From assembly GCA_027296055.1 (NCBI GenBank), contig JAPUJT010000064.1, positions 160,525 through 224,524 of the forward strand: DNA of 64,000 nucleotides. The letters run 5' to 3'. The stretch is from Planctomycetota bacterium (GTDB taxonomy: Bacteria > Planctomycetota > JAPUJT01). The notes beneath the pieces were generated by a model that saw nothing but the letters and a program-made list of their open reading frames with translations, searched no databases and was not told the origin of the DNA. Numbering within the stretch: the first letter of the stretch is position 1; each line of letters begins with the position of its first letter. Positions 50,304 through 58,652 of this stretch are shown here, piece after piece. A program made the position numbers and the translations under genes.

Positions 50304-51764
50304 ATGCCCGATCCCCAATCTTCCGGCAGGCCAGACCGCGATACGATCGCGCGCGAGTTGCTCCGCCTCCTCCCCGCGGATGCGGTTCTGTCGAGTCGGG
50401 AGGAGTGCCTCGTCTACGAATGCGACGGCCTCGTCGTGGACCGTGCGCGGCCGGATGTCGTCGTGCTCCCCTCCAGCACGGAGGAGGTGGCGGCCGTGGT
50501 CCTGTACGCCTCGGGGGCAGGCGTGCCGTTCGTGGCGCGGGGAGCAGGGACGGGACTCTCCGGCGGCTGCCTGGCTCTCGATGGCGGAATCATCATCTCC
50601 GTCGCCCGCATGGATCGGATCCTGGAGATCGATCCGGAGAACCGACTGGCGGTCGTTCAGCCTGGCGTGGTGAACCTTGACCTCTCCGAAGCCGCTCGGG
50701 AGCACGGGCTGATCTTCGCCCCGGATCCGTCCAGCCAGGGATGCTCGACCATCGGAGGCAATGTGGCGGAGAACGCGGGCGGGCCCCACTGCCTCAAGTA
50801 CGGGCAGACATCCGCGCACATCCTCGCTCTCGAGGTCGTCCTTCCCGACGGAAGGGTCGTCGAGATCGGATCGGCCATCCCCGGGGGGCCCGGATACGAT
50901 CTCGTCGGGACGTTCGTCGGCTCCGAGGGTACCTTCGGTATCGCCACCAAGATCACCGTGAATCTGATGCGCCGGCCCGAGGCGACCGAGACGCTTCTCG
51001 GGATCTACCGGTCCGTCGATGAGGCGAGCCAGGTGGTGACGAGTATCATCGGTGCGAGAATCCTCCCTGCGGCGCTGGAGATGATCGACGGGCCGACGAT
51101 GAAGGCGGTCGAGCCGCATGTCCGGGCGGGGTACCCGACCAGCGCAGGGGCCGCTCTCCTGATCGAGCTGGAAGGGCCTCGACCAGGAATGGCCGCGGCG
51201 ACAGCTCGGGTCCGGAAGATCTGCGAGGAGGGCGGGGCGATGGAAGTGAGGGTGGCGAAGGATGACGTCGAGAGGGAGCGGCTCTGGGCGGGCCGAAAGA
51301 ATGCCTTCGGCGCCTACGGTCGGCTCTCACCCAATTTCTACGTCCTCGACGGAGTCGTGCCGCGCACGAAGCTCGCGGAAGTGATCCGCCGGACGGACGA
51401 AGTGGCGAAGCGCCACGCTCTCAAGATCGCGCACGTCTTCCACGCGGGAGACGGGAACCTCCATCCGAACATCCTTTACGACCGCCGTCATCCCGGAGAA
51501 GAGGAAAGGGCGCTCGCAGCGGCGGATGAGATCGGCCGGCTCTGTCTGGAGGTCGGGGGCAGCATCACGGGCGAGCATGGGATCGGATTCGAGAAGAGGG
51601 ATCTGATGCCTCTTCTCTTCTCCGAGGAATCGTTGCGGGGCATGAAGAGGCTGCGTGGCGTCTTCGATCCTCGGGGTCTTTGCAACCCGGGCAAGGTCTT
51701 TCCGACCTCGCGCGCTTGCGGGGAAATCACGTCGAGGCGGATCCTGGACGTCGGCTGGATATGA
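50304..51764 (+). CDS. glcD: Glycolate oxidase subunit GlcD
   Basis: 486 residues from ATG 50304. FAD-linked oxidase with VPFVARGAGTGLSGG and the GGNVAENAGGPHCLKYG FAD-binding motif, and a C-terminal FAD-oxidase domain with HVFHAGDGNLHPNILYD and GGSITGEHGIG. With GlcE and GlcF it oxidises glycolate (or D-lactate) to glyoxylate (or pyruvate). It is followed at once by glcE and glcF. Confidence 0.95.
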   Translation: MPDPQSSGRPDRDTIARELLRLLPADAVLSSREECLVYECDGLVVDRARPDVVVLPSSTEEVAAVVLYASGAGVPFVARGAGTGLSGGCLALDGGIIISVARMDRILEIDPENRLAVVQPGVVNLDLSEAAREHGLIFAPDPSSQGCSTIGGNVAENAGGPHCLKYGQTSAHILALEVVLPDGRVVEIGSAIPGGPGYDLVGTFVGSEGTFGIATKITVNLMRRPEATETLLGIYRSVDEASQVVTSIIGARILPAALEMIDGPTMKAVEPHVRAGYPTSAGAALLIELEGPRPGMAAATARVRKICEEGGAMEVRVAKDDVERERLWAGRKNAFGAYGRLSPNFYVLDGVVPRTKLAEVIRRTDEVAKRHALKIAHVFHAGDGNLHPNILYDRRHPGEEERALAAADEIGRLCLEVGGSITGEHGIGFEKRDLMPLLFSEESLRGMKRLRGVFDPRGLCNPGKVFPTSRACGEITSRRILDVGWI

Positions 51765-51777
51765 GCGGGAGCGCGTG

Positions 51778-53052
51778 ATGCTTATCGCGAACCACTGGAC
51801 TCAGTCCATTCGAGAGATCGTCGGGGCAGAAGCGGCCTTGCCGCCCGGCACGTCGCCGTGGAAGCAGATCACGCCGGCGCTCGTCGTCTACCCCCGCACC
51901 GCATCCGAGGTGGGAAAGGTCCTCCGATTTGCCGCGGATGAGGGGCTCGGCGTTATTCCGCGCGGTCGCGGAACGAAGGTCGGATGGGGCGAGGCCCCCA
52001 CGCGAGCCGACATCGTCCTCTCGCTGGAGAGTCTCGACGGACTGGTCGCTCACGAGCCGGGGGACATGACGGTCACGACGGAGGCCGGAATGGGAATCTC
52101 GGACTTACAGACGGAAGTCACCGCCACGGGGGCCCGCCTCGACCTCGATCCGCCATTCCTCGGGGCCGCCACTCTGGGCGGCTTGATCGCGAGCCAATCA
52201 ACAGGACCGGTCCACGTGAGGATCAGCGACCTGATCCTCGGGATGGAGATCGCACTGGCCGACGGAAGTCTCGTCCGTACGGGCAGTCGGGTCGTGAAGA
52301 GCGTCGCCGGATTCGATCTCCACAAGGCCCTCGTCGGGTCGCGCGGGACCCTCGGCGTCATCACGGAGATGACCTGGCGACTTCGGCCCTCTCCGTCCGC
52401 ATCCCGCTATCTCACGGCGGAGGTGGCGCCCGTGGAGGTGGCGGATCGTCTGGCGGCCCTTCGTCAATCCGAGGTGCGCCCGGCGTGGACGCTCATCGAG
52501 AACGGCCGCTGGGAGGGTTTTCCGCCGCGGCGGATAGGAAAGGAGTCGGTCCTGGTCCATCTCGTCTGCGAGGGGGAGGCCGAGGCGGTCGATACCCACC
52601 TCGAGAAGGCGGCGGAGATCCTCGGCGCGGGCGGAAATGGGGCCTCCGGGAGCGCCGGGGGGGAGTCAGACATCCTACGGATGGCCATCCGCAACTTCCC
52701 CCACCACCATCTCGATTGGATCCCGTGTCGGATTGGCGTCCTCCCCGCGTCCGTTCTCGATCTGTTCGGGGAGGCAACGGAGTTTTCGCTCATGGCCCAC
52801 ATGGAGTCGGGATTGGTCCACGCGGGCGTGCCGCGGGCGGGCATCGCAGCCGGTTCGCCCGGAGAAGGTGTGGATCGGCTTCGGCGTGTAGCCGAGGGGA
52901 TGGGGGGGTACCTCACCGTCGAGGCCCCGGCGGAGGATGGGATCGACATCTGGGGGCGCCGTCGAGATGACTTTTTCCTGATGGAAGCCATGAAGAAGGA
53001 GTTCGACCCGAAGGCGACCCTCTTCCCCGGGCATCTCTTCGGGAACACCTGA
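51778..53052 (+). CDS. glcE: Glycolate oxidase FAD-binding subunit GlcE
   Basis: 424 residues from ATG 51778 with GGGAG upstream. One FAD-binding PCMH domain (VVYPRTASEVGKVLRFA, GRGTKVGWG, LGGLIASQSTGPVHVR) but lacking the complete second domain of GlcD, as usual for GlcE. It lies 13 nt after glcD and its stop overlaps the glcF start (TGATG). It forms the membrane-associated glycolate dehydrogenase with GlcD and GlcF. Confidence 0.93.
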   Translation: MLIANHWTQSIREIVGAEAALPPGTSPWKQITPALVVYPRTASEVGKVLRFAADEGLGVIPRGRGTKVGWGEAPTRADIVLSLESLDGLVAHEPGDMTVTTEAGMGISDLQTEVTATGARLDLDPPFLGAATLGGLIASQSTGPVHVRISDLILGMEIALADGSLVRTGSRVVKSVAGFDLHKALVGSRGTLGVITEMTWRLRPSPSASRYLTAEVAPVEVADRLAALRQSEVRPAWTLIENGRWEGFPPRRIGKESVLVHLVCEGEAEAVDTHLEKAAEILGAGGNGASGSAGGESDILRMAIRNFPHHHLDWIPCRIGVLPASVLDLFGEATEFSLMAHMESGLVHAGVPRAGIAAGSPGEGVDRLRRVAEGMGGYLTVEAPAEDGIDIWGRRRDDFFLMEAMKKEFDPKATLFPGHLFGNT

Positions 53053-54359
53053 TGGATCCGGCCGTGGAGAGAAGTGGGTTTCCGGGCCCGGATGCTCCGT
53101 CCCCGGAGAAGATCGGGGCCTGCGTCCACTGCGGGCTCTGCCTGCCCGTCTGTCCCACCTATTCCCAGACGAAGAACGAGGCCTCATCGCCGCGAGGCAG
53201 GCTCTACCTGATGCGGGCCATCTCGGAGGAGAGGATCCCCCTCTCGGCCGCCTTCGGAAATGAGATGTACCTCTGCCTCGGCTGCCGCGCCTGCGAGACG
53301 GCGTGTCCCGCGGGAGTCGAGTTCGGCGACCTGCTGGAGCGATCCAGGGCCCAGGTCGAAGAGGCCCTGCCGCGCCCGCTGGCATCGCGCCTCTCTCGGA
53401 GGGCCGTTCTTCAATCGCTGGTGCCTCACCGGCGCCGGCTCGAGTGGGTGGCTCGAGGGACACGCCTGTTCCAGCGTCTCGGCCTCGGGGCCTGGCTGCT
53501 GGGCTCGGGACTGCTCGAAGGGCGTGACGGACTTCGATCAGCGATCGCCCTGATTCCGCCTGCGGAGGAGATCGTCGTGGGGGGGCCGGGCCCGGGCGTC
53601 CACGCGCGAAGAGCAGACGGGGATCGGCGGGTGGGGTTTTTCCGCGGTTGCGTGATGGATGCCATGCTCGGCGGGACCAACCGGCGCACCGTCGGGCTAC
53701 TTCGAGATTCCGGGTGTGAGGTGAACATTCCGGATTCCCAGACGTGCTGCGGAGCGCTTCACCTCCACTCAGGAATGCGCGAAGAAGCGAAGGCCCTTGC
53801 CCGGAGGAACGTGAAGGCCTTCGCCTCGGGAAAGGACGATGCGGTGATCTGCAACTCGGCAGGGTGCGGAGCCGCCCTGAAGGGGTACGGGGAATTGCTC
53901 GAGTCCGATGAGGAGAGCGCCGGCGAGGCGAAGGAGTTCGCCGGAAGGGTCCGGGACATCTCGGAGTACCTGAGCGACCTGCCCACGAGAAGGACTCCTC
54001 CGGCTCTGAGGGGGAAAGCGGTCTACCAGGACGCTTGCCACCTGGTGCACGGCCAGCGGATCCGGTCCGCGCCGCGGGCGCTCCTCGACGAGGTGCCGGG
54101 GCTGACCCTGGTCCCCTTCCCCGAGTCGGACTCGTGCTGCGGGAGCGCGGGAATCTACAATATCTCCAGACCCTCATCGGCGCTGGAGATCCTCGATCGG
54201 AAGATGGAGTTCATCGCCGAGGTGGATCCGGATTTCGTGATAGCCGGAAACCCCGGGTGCCAGCTGCAGCTCGCTCTCGGCGTGCGTCGCCGAGGGCTGC
54301 GTGCGCGTGTGCTCCACACCGTCGACGCGCTTTCCGGCGGGGGAGAGGGGGCCTCCTGA
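53052..54359 (+). CDS. glcF: Glycolate oxidase iron-sulfur subunit GlcF
   Basis: 435 residues. Two [4Fe-4S] motifs near the N terminus (CVHCGLCLPVCPTY and CLGCRACETACPAG) and two CCG-type domains (TCCGALHLHSG and SCCGSAGIYN), the normal GlcF layout. It passes electrons from the flavin subunits to the quinone pool. Its start overlaps glcE and its stop overlaps the apparent CTG start of the following methyltransferase. Confidence 0.95.
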   Translation: MDPAVERSGFPGPDAPSPEKIGACVHCGLCLPVCPTYSQTKNEASSPRGRLYLMRAISEERIPLSAAFGNEMYLCLGCRACETACPAGVEFGDLLERSRAQVEEALPRPLASRLSRRAVLQSLVPHRRRLEWVARGTRLFQRLGLGAWLLGSGLLEGRDGLRSAIALIPPAEEIVVGGPGPGVHARRADGDRRVGFFRGCVMDAMLGGTNRRTVGLLRDSGCEVNIPDSQTCCGALHLHSGMREEAKALARRNVKAFASGKDDAVICNSAGCGAALKGYGELLESDEESAGEAKEFAGRVRDISEYLSDLPTRRTPPALRGKAVYQDACHLVHGQRIRSAPRALLDEVPGLTLVPFPESDSCCGSAGIYNISRPSSALEILDRKMEFIAEVDPDFVIAGNPGCQLQLALGVRRRGLRARVLHTVDALSGGGEGAS

Positions 54360-55006
54360 TCGATCTCCCCTCCAGCCCCGATGCGATCCGGAACGTCGAA
54401 GCCTACGAGCGGCGGCGCTACCCTCCCGGCTACTTGACCGAGTTCAAGAAGCGCCAGGACGTCCGGACCCTGCACGAGTCGATCGGGCCCGGGCCCCTTC
54501 GAGTCCTCGACCTGCCCTGCGGATCGGGCCGGCTGATCGAACCGATGGCCCGAAGGGCGTACCGGGTTGTCGGAGCCGACATCTCGGAGGAGATGCTGGC
54601 CGCGACCCAGCGGAGGCTCGGCGGGAGGCGAGGGCTCGCCGGCCTCGTCCGATGCGATGTCCGGCAGCTTCCCTTCCGGGAACGTTCGTTCGATCTCGTC
54701 GTCTGCATGCGATTTCTTTACTACTTCGGGCGGGAGGAGAGGGCCGCGCTGATCCGGGAGATGAGTCGGCTCAGCCGGAAGTGGCTCCTGATGCAGTACC
54801 GCCTGCAAGAGACACTGCCGTCCTTCCTCTGGAGGATGCGGTACCGGGCGGGCATCACCGACCGGGACCGTTCTCGCCGCGGCCTCACCGTGAGCGATAT
54901 CCGGCGTGAGGTCTACGACGCGGCCGGGCTCCGGGTCGTGCGCGTGCGACGGGTGAGCGTCTGGTTCTCCGACCGGGCGTATATCCTGTGCGCGCGGACG
55001 CGATGA
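54356..55006 (+). CDS. SAM-dependent methyltransferase co-translated with glcF, apparent CTG start
   Basis: 216 residues if it begins at CTG 54356, which overlaps the glcF stop (CTGA) and follows GGAGAGGGGG. No ATG, GTG or TTG gives an equally good N terminus; the next, a TTG at about 54434, would cut 26 residues. Class I fold with VLDLPCGSGRLIEPMA, an acidic VGADIS and the CDVRQLPF segment. Some features (LPCGSGR) resemble small-molecule methyltransferases of the UbiE/arsenite type, but the substrate is unknown. Confidence 0.78.
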   Translation: MIDLPSSPDAIRNVEAYERRRYPPGYLTEFKKRQDVRTLHESIGPGPLRVLDLPCGSGRLIEPMARRAYRVVGADISEEMLAATQRRLGGRRGLAGLVRCDVRQLPFRERSFDLVVCMRFLYYFGREERAALIREMSRLSRKWLLMQYRLQETLPSFLWRMRYRAGITDRDRSRRGLTVSDIRREVYDAAGLRVVRVRRVSVWFSDRAYILCARTR

Positions 55007-55097
55007 CCGGATCCATTTCCCGGCTAACATCCCTGCCCCCGATCCGTCTCGAAGGTACATTGGGCGCATTCGGACAAAAACGTAAGGAGGAGGAGTC

Positions 55098-55475
55098 ATG
55101 AAGCTCATGCTCGGCGGCGTCGTCATCCTCGGATCGTTCTTTGCCACATCACACGCGGTCGTGCTCGGTCCCCATGCCTATCCGACGGCGGGCGCCGTGC
55201 TCGATGCCTTCCCGGATCGAGTCTACGCCTGGCACAACCGCAATGGGGAGACCGGAAAGCCGATCACGGATCTCCACAAGTCCTCGCACATGATGCTCAA
55301 GGGCCCCGACGGCCTCTGGCTCGACGGGACCGTGCACGTGGGCGACCGCGTCTACTTCATTCCCGACTTCCCGGAGCGGATGGGGAAGGGTATCTACAAG
55401 GTCTCGACGACGGCTAACTGGAACGACGGTGCGGCGAGCGATGAGTACAGCTGGGAGTTCACCGTGAAGCAGTAG
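55098..55475 (+). CDS. Small secreted protein of unknown function
   Basis: 125 residues with a signal peptide (LGGVVILGSFFATSHA) and an excellent AAGGAGGAGGAG site. The mature part (about 20-125) has many aromatic and Gly residues and ends in GIYKVSTTANWNDGAASDEYSWEFTVKQ-like strands, an Ig-like pattern faintly like CopC/YobA C termini, though the copper His ligands are not obvious. It lies alone between the glc cluster and the spermidine-synthase-like gene. Confidence 0.65.
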   Translation: MKLMLGGVVILGSFFATSHAVVLGPHAYPTAGAVLDAFPDRVYAWHNRNGETGKPITDLHKSSHMMLKGPDGLWLDGTVHVGDRVYFIPDFPERMGKGIYKVSTTANWNDGAASDEYSWEFTVKQ

Positions 55476-55557
55476 GACCCGGCCGGTGTCCCCGCTCCAG
55501 GGTGTGGCCATCGAAAACAAATAACGCGGGGGGGCCAGATCGGGTACGCTTGCCCGA

Positions 55558-57645
55558 ATGACGATCCGCCCCGACGATGACGGACTCGCGTATCGATCGG
55601 GAGTCCAGCTGTTCGCCCTCTCCTTCCTGGCCCTTTTCCTCGAGCTCCTGCTGATCCGGTGGGTCCCCTCCGCGGTCCGCCTGGTGGCCTACTACGCGAA
55701 CCTGATGCTGATCAGCTCCTTTCTGGGGCTGGGCCTCGGCGCGCTGATCAGCCGACGCGGGCTTCGTCTGTTCCGACTGTTTCCTCTGGCTCTGGTGGTC
55801 AACGTCGGGTTCATCTTCCTCTCGCGGCTAGCGCTCCTGCCGGGCAGCACGACCGAATATCGATTCTTCAATGCGACGCCAACCGTGATGAACTACACGG
55901 TCCTCGTCGGCATCTTCGCCCTCAACGTGATCATCTTCGTCCCCCTGGGAGAACGGATCGGCCAGCTGTTCAATGCGCTCCCGGCCCTTCGGGCCTATGC
56001 GTGGGACCTGGGGGGGAGTCTATGCGGGACGCTCGCCTTCGGTGCCTTCTCTTTGCTGGCCTTCTCTCCTTTCTGGGGAATGGTCGCCGTGGCGGCCCTG
56101 TTTCTGGCCCTGTCGCGAGCGCGTCTTCTCATCTGGACCCTCGGTGGGTTCGCCGCGGCCCTTACGCTGGTCTTTGTCGTCACGGACCACCGAGCCCTCT
56201 GGTCCCCCTACTACTACATCACTGCGCACCACCCCGACGGATCGATCCTGGACGTATCGGAAACACCTGGGCCTCTGCGCACCATGACGGATCCACCGAT
56301 TTACGAGGTGCGCGTGAATCAGGACTTCTACCAGCCGCATGGAACCATGAACCCCGCGCGTTTCTCGCCTGAGTCGGCAGAGGCTCGAAGAGCGGCGGAG
56401 ACTCGTGGGCAGTATTTCCTTCCCTACGTTATCAAGCCTGATCCCCGGAGGGTGGTGGTGGTGGGGGCGGGCGGGGGCCAGGATGTGGAGGCGGCCCTTC
56501 TGAACGGAGTCGAGCGGGTCGACGCGGTCGAGATCGATCCCGGACTCGTTTCCCTGGCCCGCCGCCTGAGTGCCAGCGGGGTCTACGACGATCCCAGGGT
56601 GCGAGTGGTGGTGGACGACGCGCGAGCCTTTCTTCAAAGGACCGAGGAGAAATACGACCTGATCGTCTTCGGCTACCTGGATTCCCAGGCCCTGTTCAGC
56701 TCGATGAGCAGCATTCGCCTCGACGGCTATGTCTACACCGTAGAGAGCATCCGGACCGCCTACGGGCGTCTCACCGACGACGGCGTTCTCTCGTTGTCCT
56801 TTTTCACGGGAGCAAACGTCTGGTTGCTGGACAAGCTTCTTCGAACGGTCCGGGAGGCTACCGGAGTGCGGCCCATCAGTTATGCTTATCGCGGCGGGCA
56901 GATCACACTGTTCAGCTTCAAGAACCAACCGTCCCAGGTTCCGGAAGAGTCGGGGGAATGGAAACGCTTCACCGGCGATCCCCCGGACGGACCGATTCCC
57001 ACGGATGATTGGCCCTACCTCTATCTGTCCGAGAAGACCGTGCCGAGCGACTATCTCGTGGTGATCGGGATCTTGCTGGCGCTATCCATCGTAGCGGTCC
57101 TCGGACTGATGCCACGAGGCGCGGGGATCGGGGAGGGCCATTTCTTCTTCCTGGGCGTGGGCTTTCTGCTCCTGCAGACCCGGAGCATCGCCACCTGCTC
57201 TCTCTATTTCGGCACGACCTGGATGGTGACCACGGTGATTGTTGCCGGCGTCCTTCTGATGGTGCTGATGGCCAACTACGTCGTGCTGCGGCATCTCACC
57301 CGGTTCTCCCGGGCCCTCTATATCCCGCTGATGATCTCCCTGGGGGTCGTCTACCTGGTTCCAACGGACCTGATCCTGTCCTTTCCGCTGGCGGGCCGAG
57401 TGGCCTGGTCGTTGCTGGCCGTTCCCCTGCCGATCTTCTTCGCCGGGCTGATCTTTTCCACCACCTTTCGTACCAGCCCGGGTCCCTCGGCCTCCCTGGG
57501 GGCCAACTTGATCGGTGCGACCATCGGAGGATTCCTGGAGTACGCCGGAATGGCCATCGGTCACCAGGGCCTCGGCCTGTTCGTCATGGCGGCATACCTG
57601 GCCAGCCTCGTTGTCGTTGGTCGGCGCGCAGGCGCCGGGCGATGA
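55558..57645 (+). CDS. Membrane-embedded spermidine/spermine synthase-like protein
   Basis: 695 residues. About seven TM helices (residues 15-220) precede a spermidine synthase-like Rossmann domain (about 270-460) with RVVVVGAGGGQDVEAALLNGVERVDAVEIDP and the VVDDARAFLQRT segment. A second group of about six helices follows (about 500-690). The cytoplasmic part may use decarboxylated SAM or another aminopropyl-type donor, but many such integral-membrane homologues have unknown substrates. No speD or speE-like partner is nearby. Confidence 0.85.
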   Translation: MTIRPDDDGLAYRSGVQLFALSFLALFLELLLIRWVPSAVRLVAYYANLMLISSFLGLGLGALISRRGLRLFRLFPLALVVNVGFIFLSRLALLPGSTTEYRFFNATPTVMNYTVLVGIFALNVIIFVPLGERIGQLFNALPALRAYAWDLGGSLCGTLAFGAFSLLAFSPFWGMVAVAALFLALSRARLLIWTLGGFAAALTLVFVVTDHRALWSPYYYITAHHPDGSILDVSETPGPLRTMTDPPIYEVRVNQDFYQPHGTMNPARFSPESAEARRAAETRGQYFLPYVIKPDPRRVVVVGAGGGQDVEAALLNGVERVDAVEIDPGLVSLARRLSASGVYDDPRVRVVVDDARAFLQRTEEKYDLIVFGYLDSQALFSSMSSIRLDGYVYTVESIRTAYGRLTDDGVLSLSFFTGANVWLLDKLLRTVREATGVRPISYAYRGGQITLFSFKNQPSQVPEESGEWKRFTGDPPDGPIPTDDWPYLYLSEKTVPSDYLVVIGILLALSIVAVLGLMPRGAGIGEGHFFFLGVGFLLLQTRSIATCSLYFGTTWMVTTVIVAGVLLMVLMANYVVLRHLTRFSRALYIPLMISLGVVYLVPTDLILSFPLAGRVAWSLLAVPLPIFFAGLIFSTTFRTSPGPSASLGANLIGATIGGFLEYAGMAIGHQGLGLFVMAAYLASLVVVGRRAGAGR

Positions 57646-57718
57646 TGGCGGCGGCCCCGACCTCCGCGGCCGAGAACCATAAATTATCCAAGGCCAGGTG
57701 TGTGTCCTCTTATTTCGG

Positions 57719-58642
57719 CTATTTCATCTCTTTGATGATGCGTCCGACGCTCATCTCGATGAACCAGGGATACTTCAGATCGGCGTATTTTTCGGGGAGT
57801 TTGATGGAGCCGGGAATCTCCTTCTCGGGCGTCCCGGCGTCCAGGGCCTTCTTGACCTCGGAGCGGAGGACGCGAATGTACTCGGCGATGTCCTTTGCCA
57901 GGGAGGGGGTCGTCGGCTCTCCGTGGCCGGGGACAACCGTCCACTTCTCGGGCTCCGGTTGGGCCAGGGCGTGGAGGGCTTCCAGCGTCTCGATCCAGTC
58001 TTTCGAGTAGCCGTCTGCCATGTAAGGGTGAACCCCGTTGAAGAGGAGGTCCCCCGCGTAGATCACGCGGGACTCGGCATCGACGACGACCGCGTCCCCG
58101 TCGGTGTGGCCCCGACCGATGTATTTGACGAGGAGCTTCCGCCCGCCGATCGTCAGCGTCTCCTCATCCACGAATGTGACCTCCGGGATCACCAGCTCCG
58201 CCCCTTCGTAGTCATCCGGGGTCTCCTTCGAGAGGGTCTCCCATTTCGGAGGCCCATCCTTCTCGAGTCTCTCCTTGCAGGCCTTCGTCGAGTAGATCTT
58301 CGTAGCCTCAGGGAAGACGCCGTTGCCGAAGGTGTGATCCCAGTGCCAGTGCGTGTTCACCAGGTAGACGATCGGCTTGTCCGAGATCTTCCGGATCTCG
58401 GCCAGGAGCGCCTTCGCATGCCTCGGGGATTTGAGGGCATCGACCACGAGGATGCCCTCATCCGAGACGAAGAACCCGGAATTGGACATGCCCATGTAAG
58501 CGTAATGGCCGCCACCGAGGTTTCGCACTACCTCCTTCGACCCGGCCTCCTCCCCGGACGCCGTTCGTAGCGAGATCCCGATCACCGCCACGGTTGCGAT
58601 GCAGCCGACCAATGCGAATGAAAATCCAGTGCGTCTCGACAT
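57719..58642 (-). CDS. Exported metallo-beta-lactamase-fold hydrolase
   Basis: 307 residues with a signal peptide (LVGCIATVAVIGISLRTASG) and AAGGAGGGG before the ATG. All usual MBL motifs are intact: NTHWHWDHTFGN (HxHxDH), GRGHTDGDAVVV, IYAGDLLF and VPGHGEPT. It is paralogous to the MarR-regulon MBL at 29626-30609, whose metal ligands are altered. It is the last gene of the minus-strand run, 10 nt after the M28 peptidase. Hydrolase activity is likely; the substrate is unknown. Confidence 0.9.
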   Translation of the reverse strand: MSRRTGFSFALVGCIATVAVIGISLRTASGEEAGSKEVVRNLGGGHYAYMGMSNSGFFVSDEGILVVDALKSPRHAKALLAEIRKISDKPIVYLVNTHWHWDHTFGNGVFPEATKIYSTKACKERLEKDGPPKWETLSKETPDDYEGAELVIPEVTFVDEETLTIGGRKLLVKYIGRGHTDGDAVVVDAESRVIYAGDLLFNGVHPYMADGYSKDWIETLEALHALAQPEPEKWTVVPGHGEPTTPSLAKDIAEYIRVLRSEVKKALDAGTPEKEIPGSIKLPEKYADLKYPWFIEMSVGRIIKEMK

Positions 58643-58652
58643 GATCCCCTCC

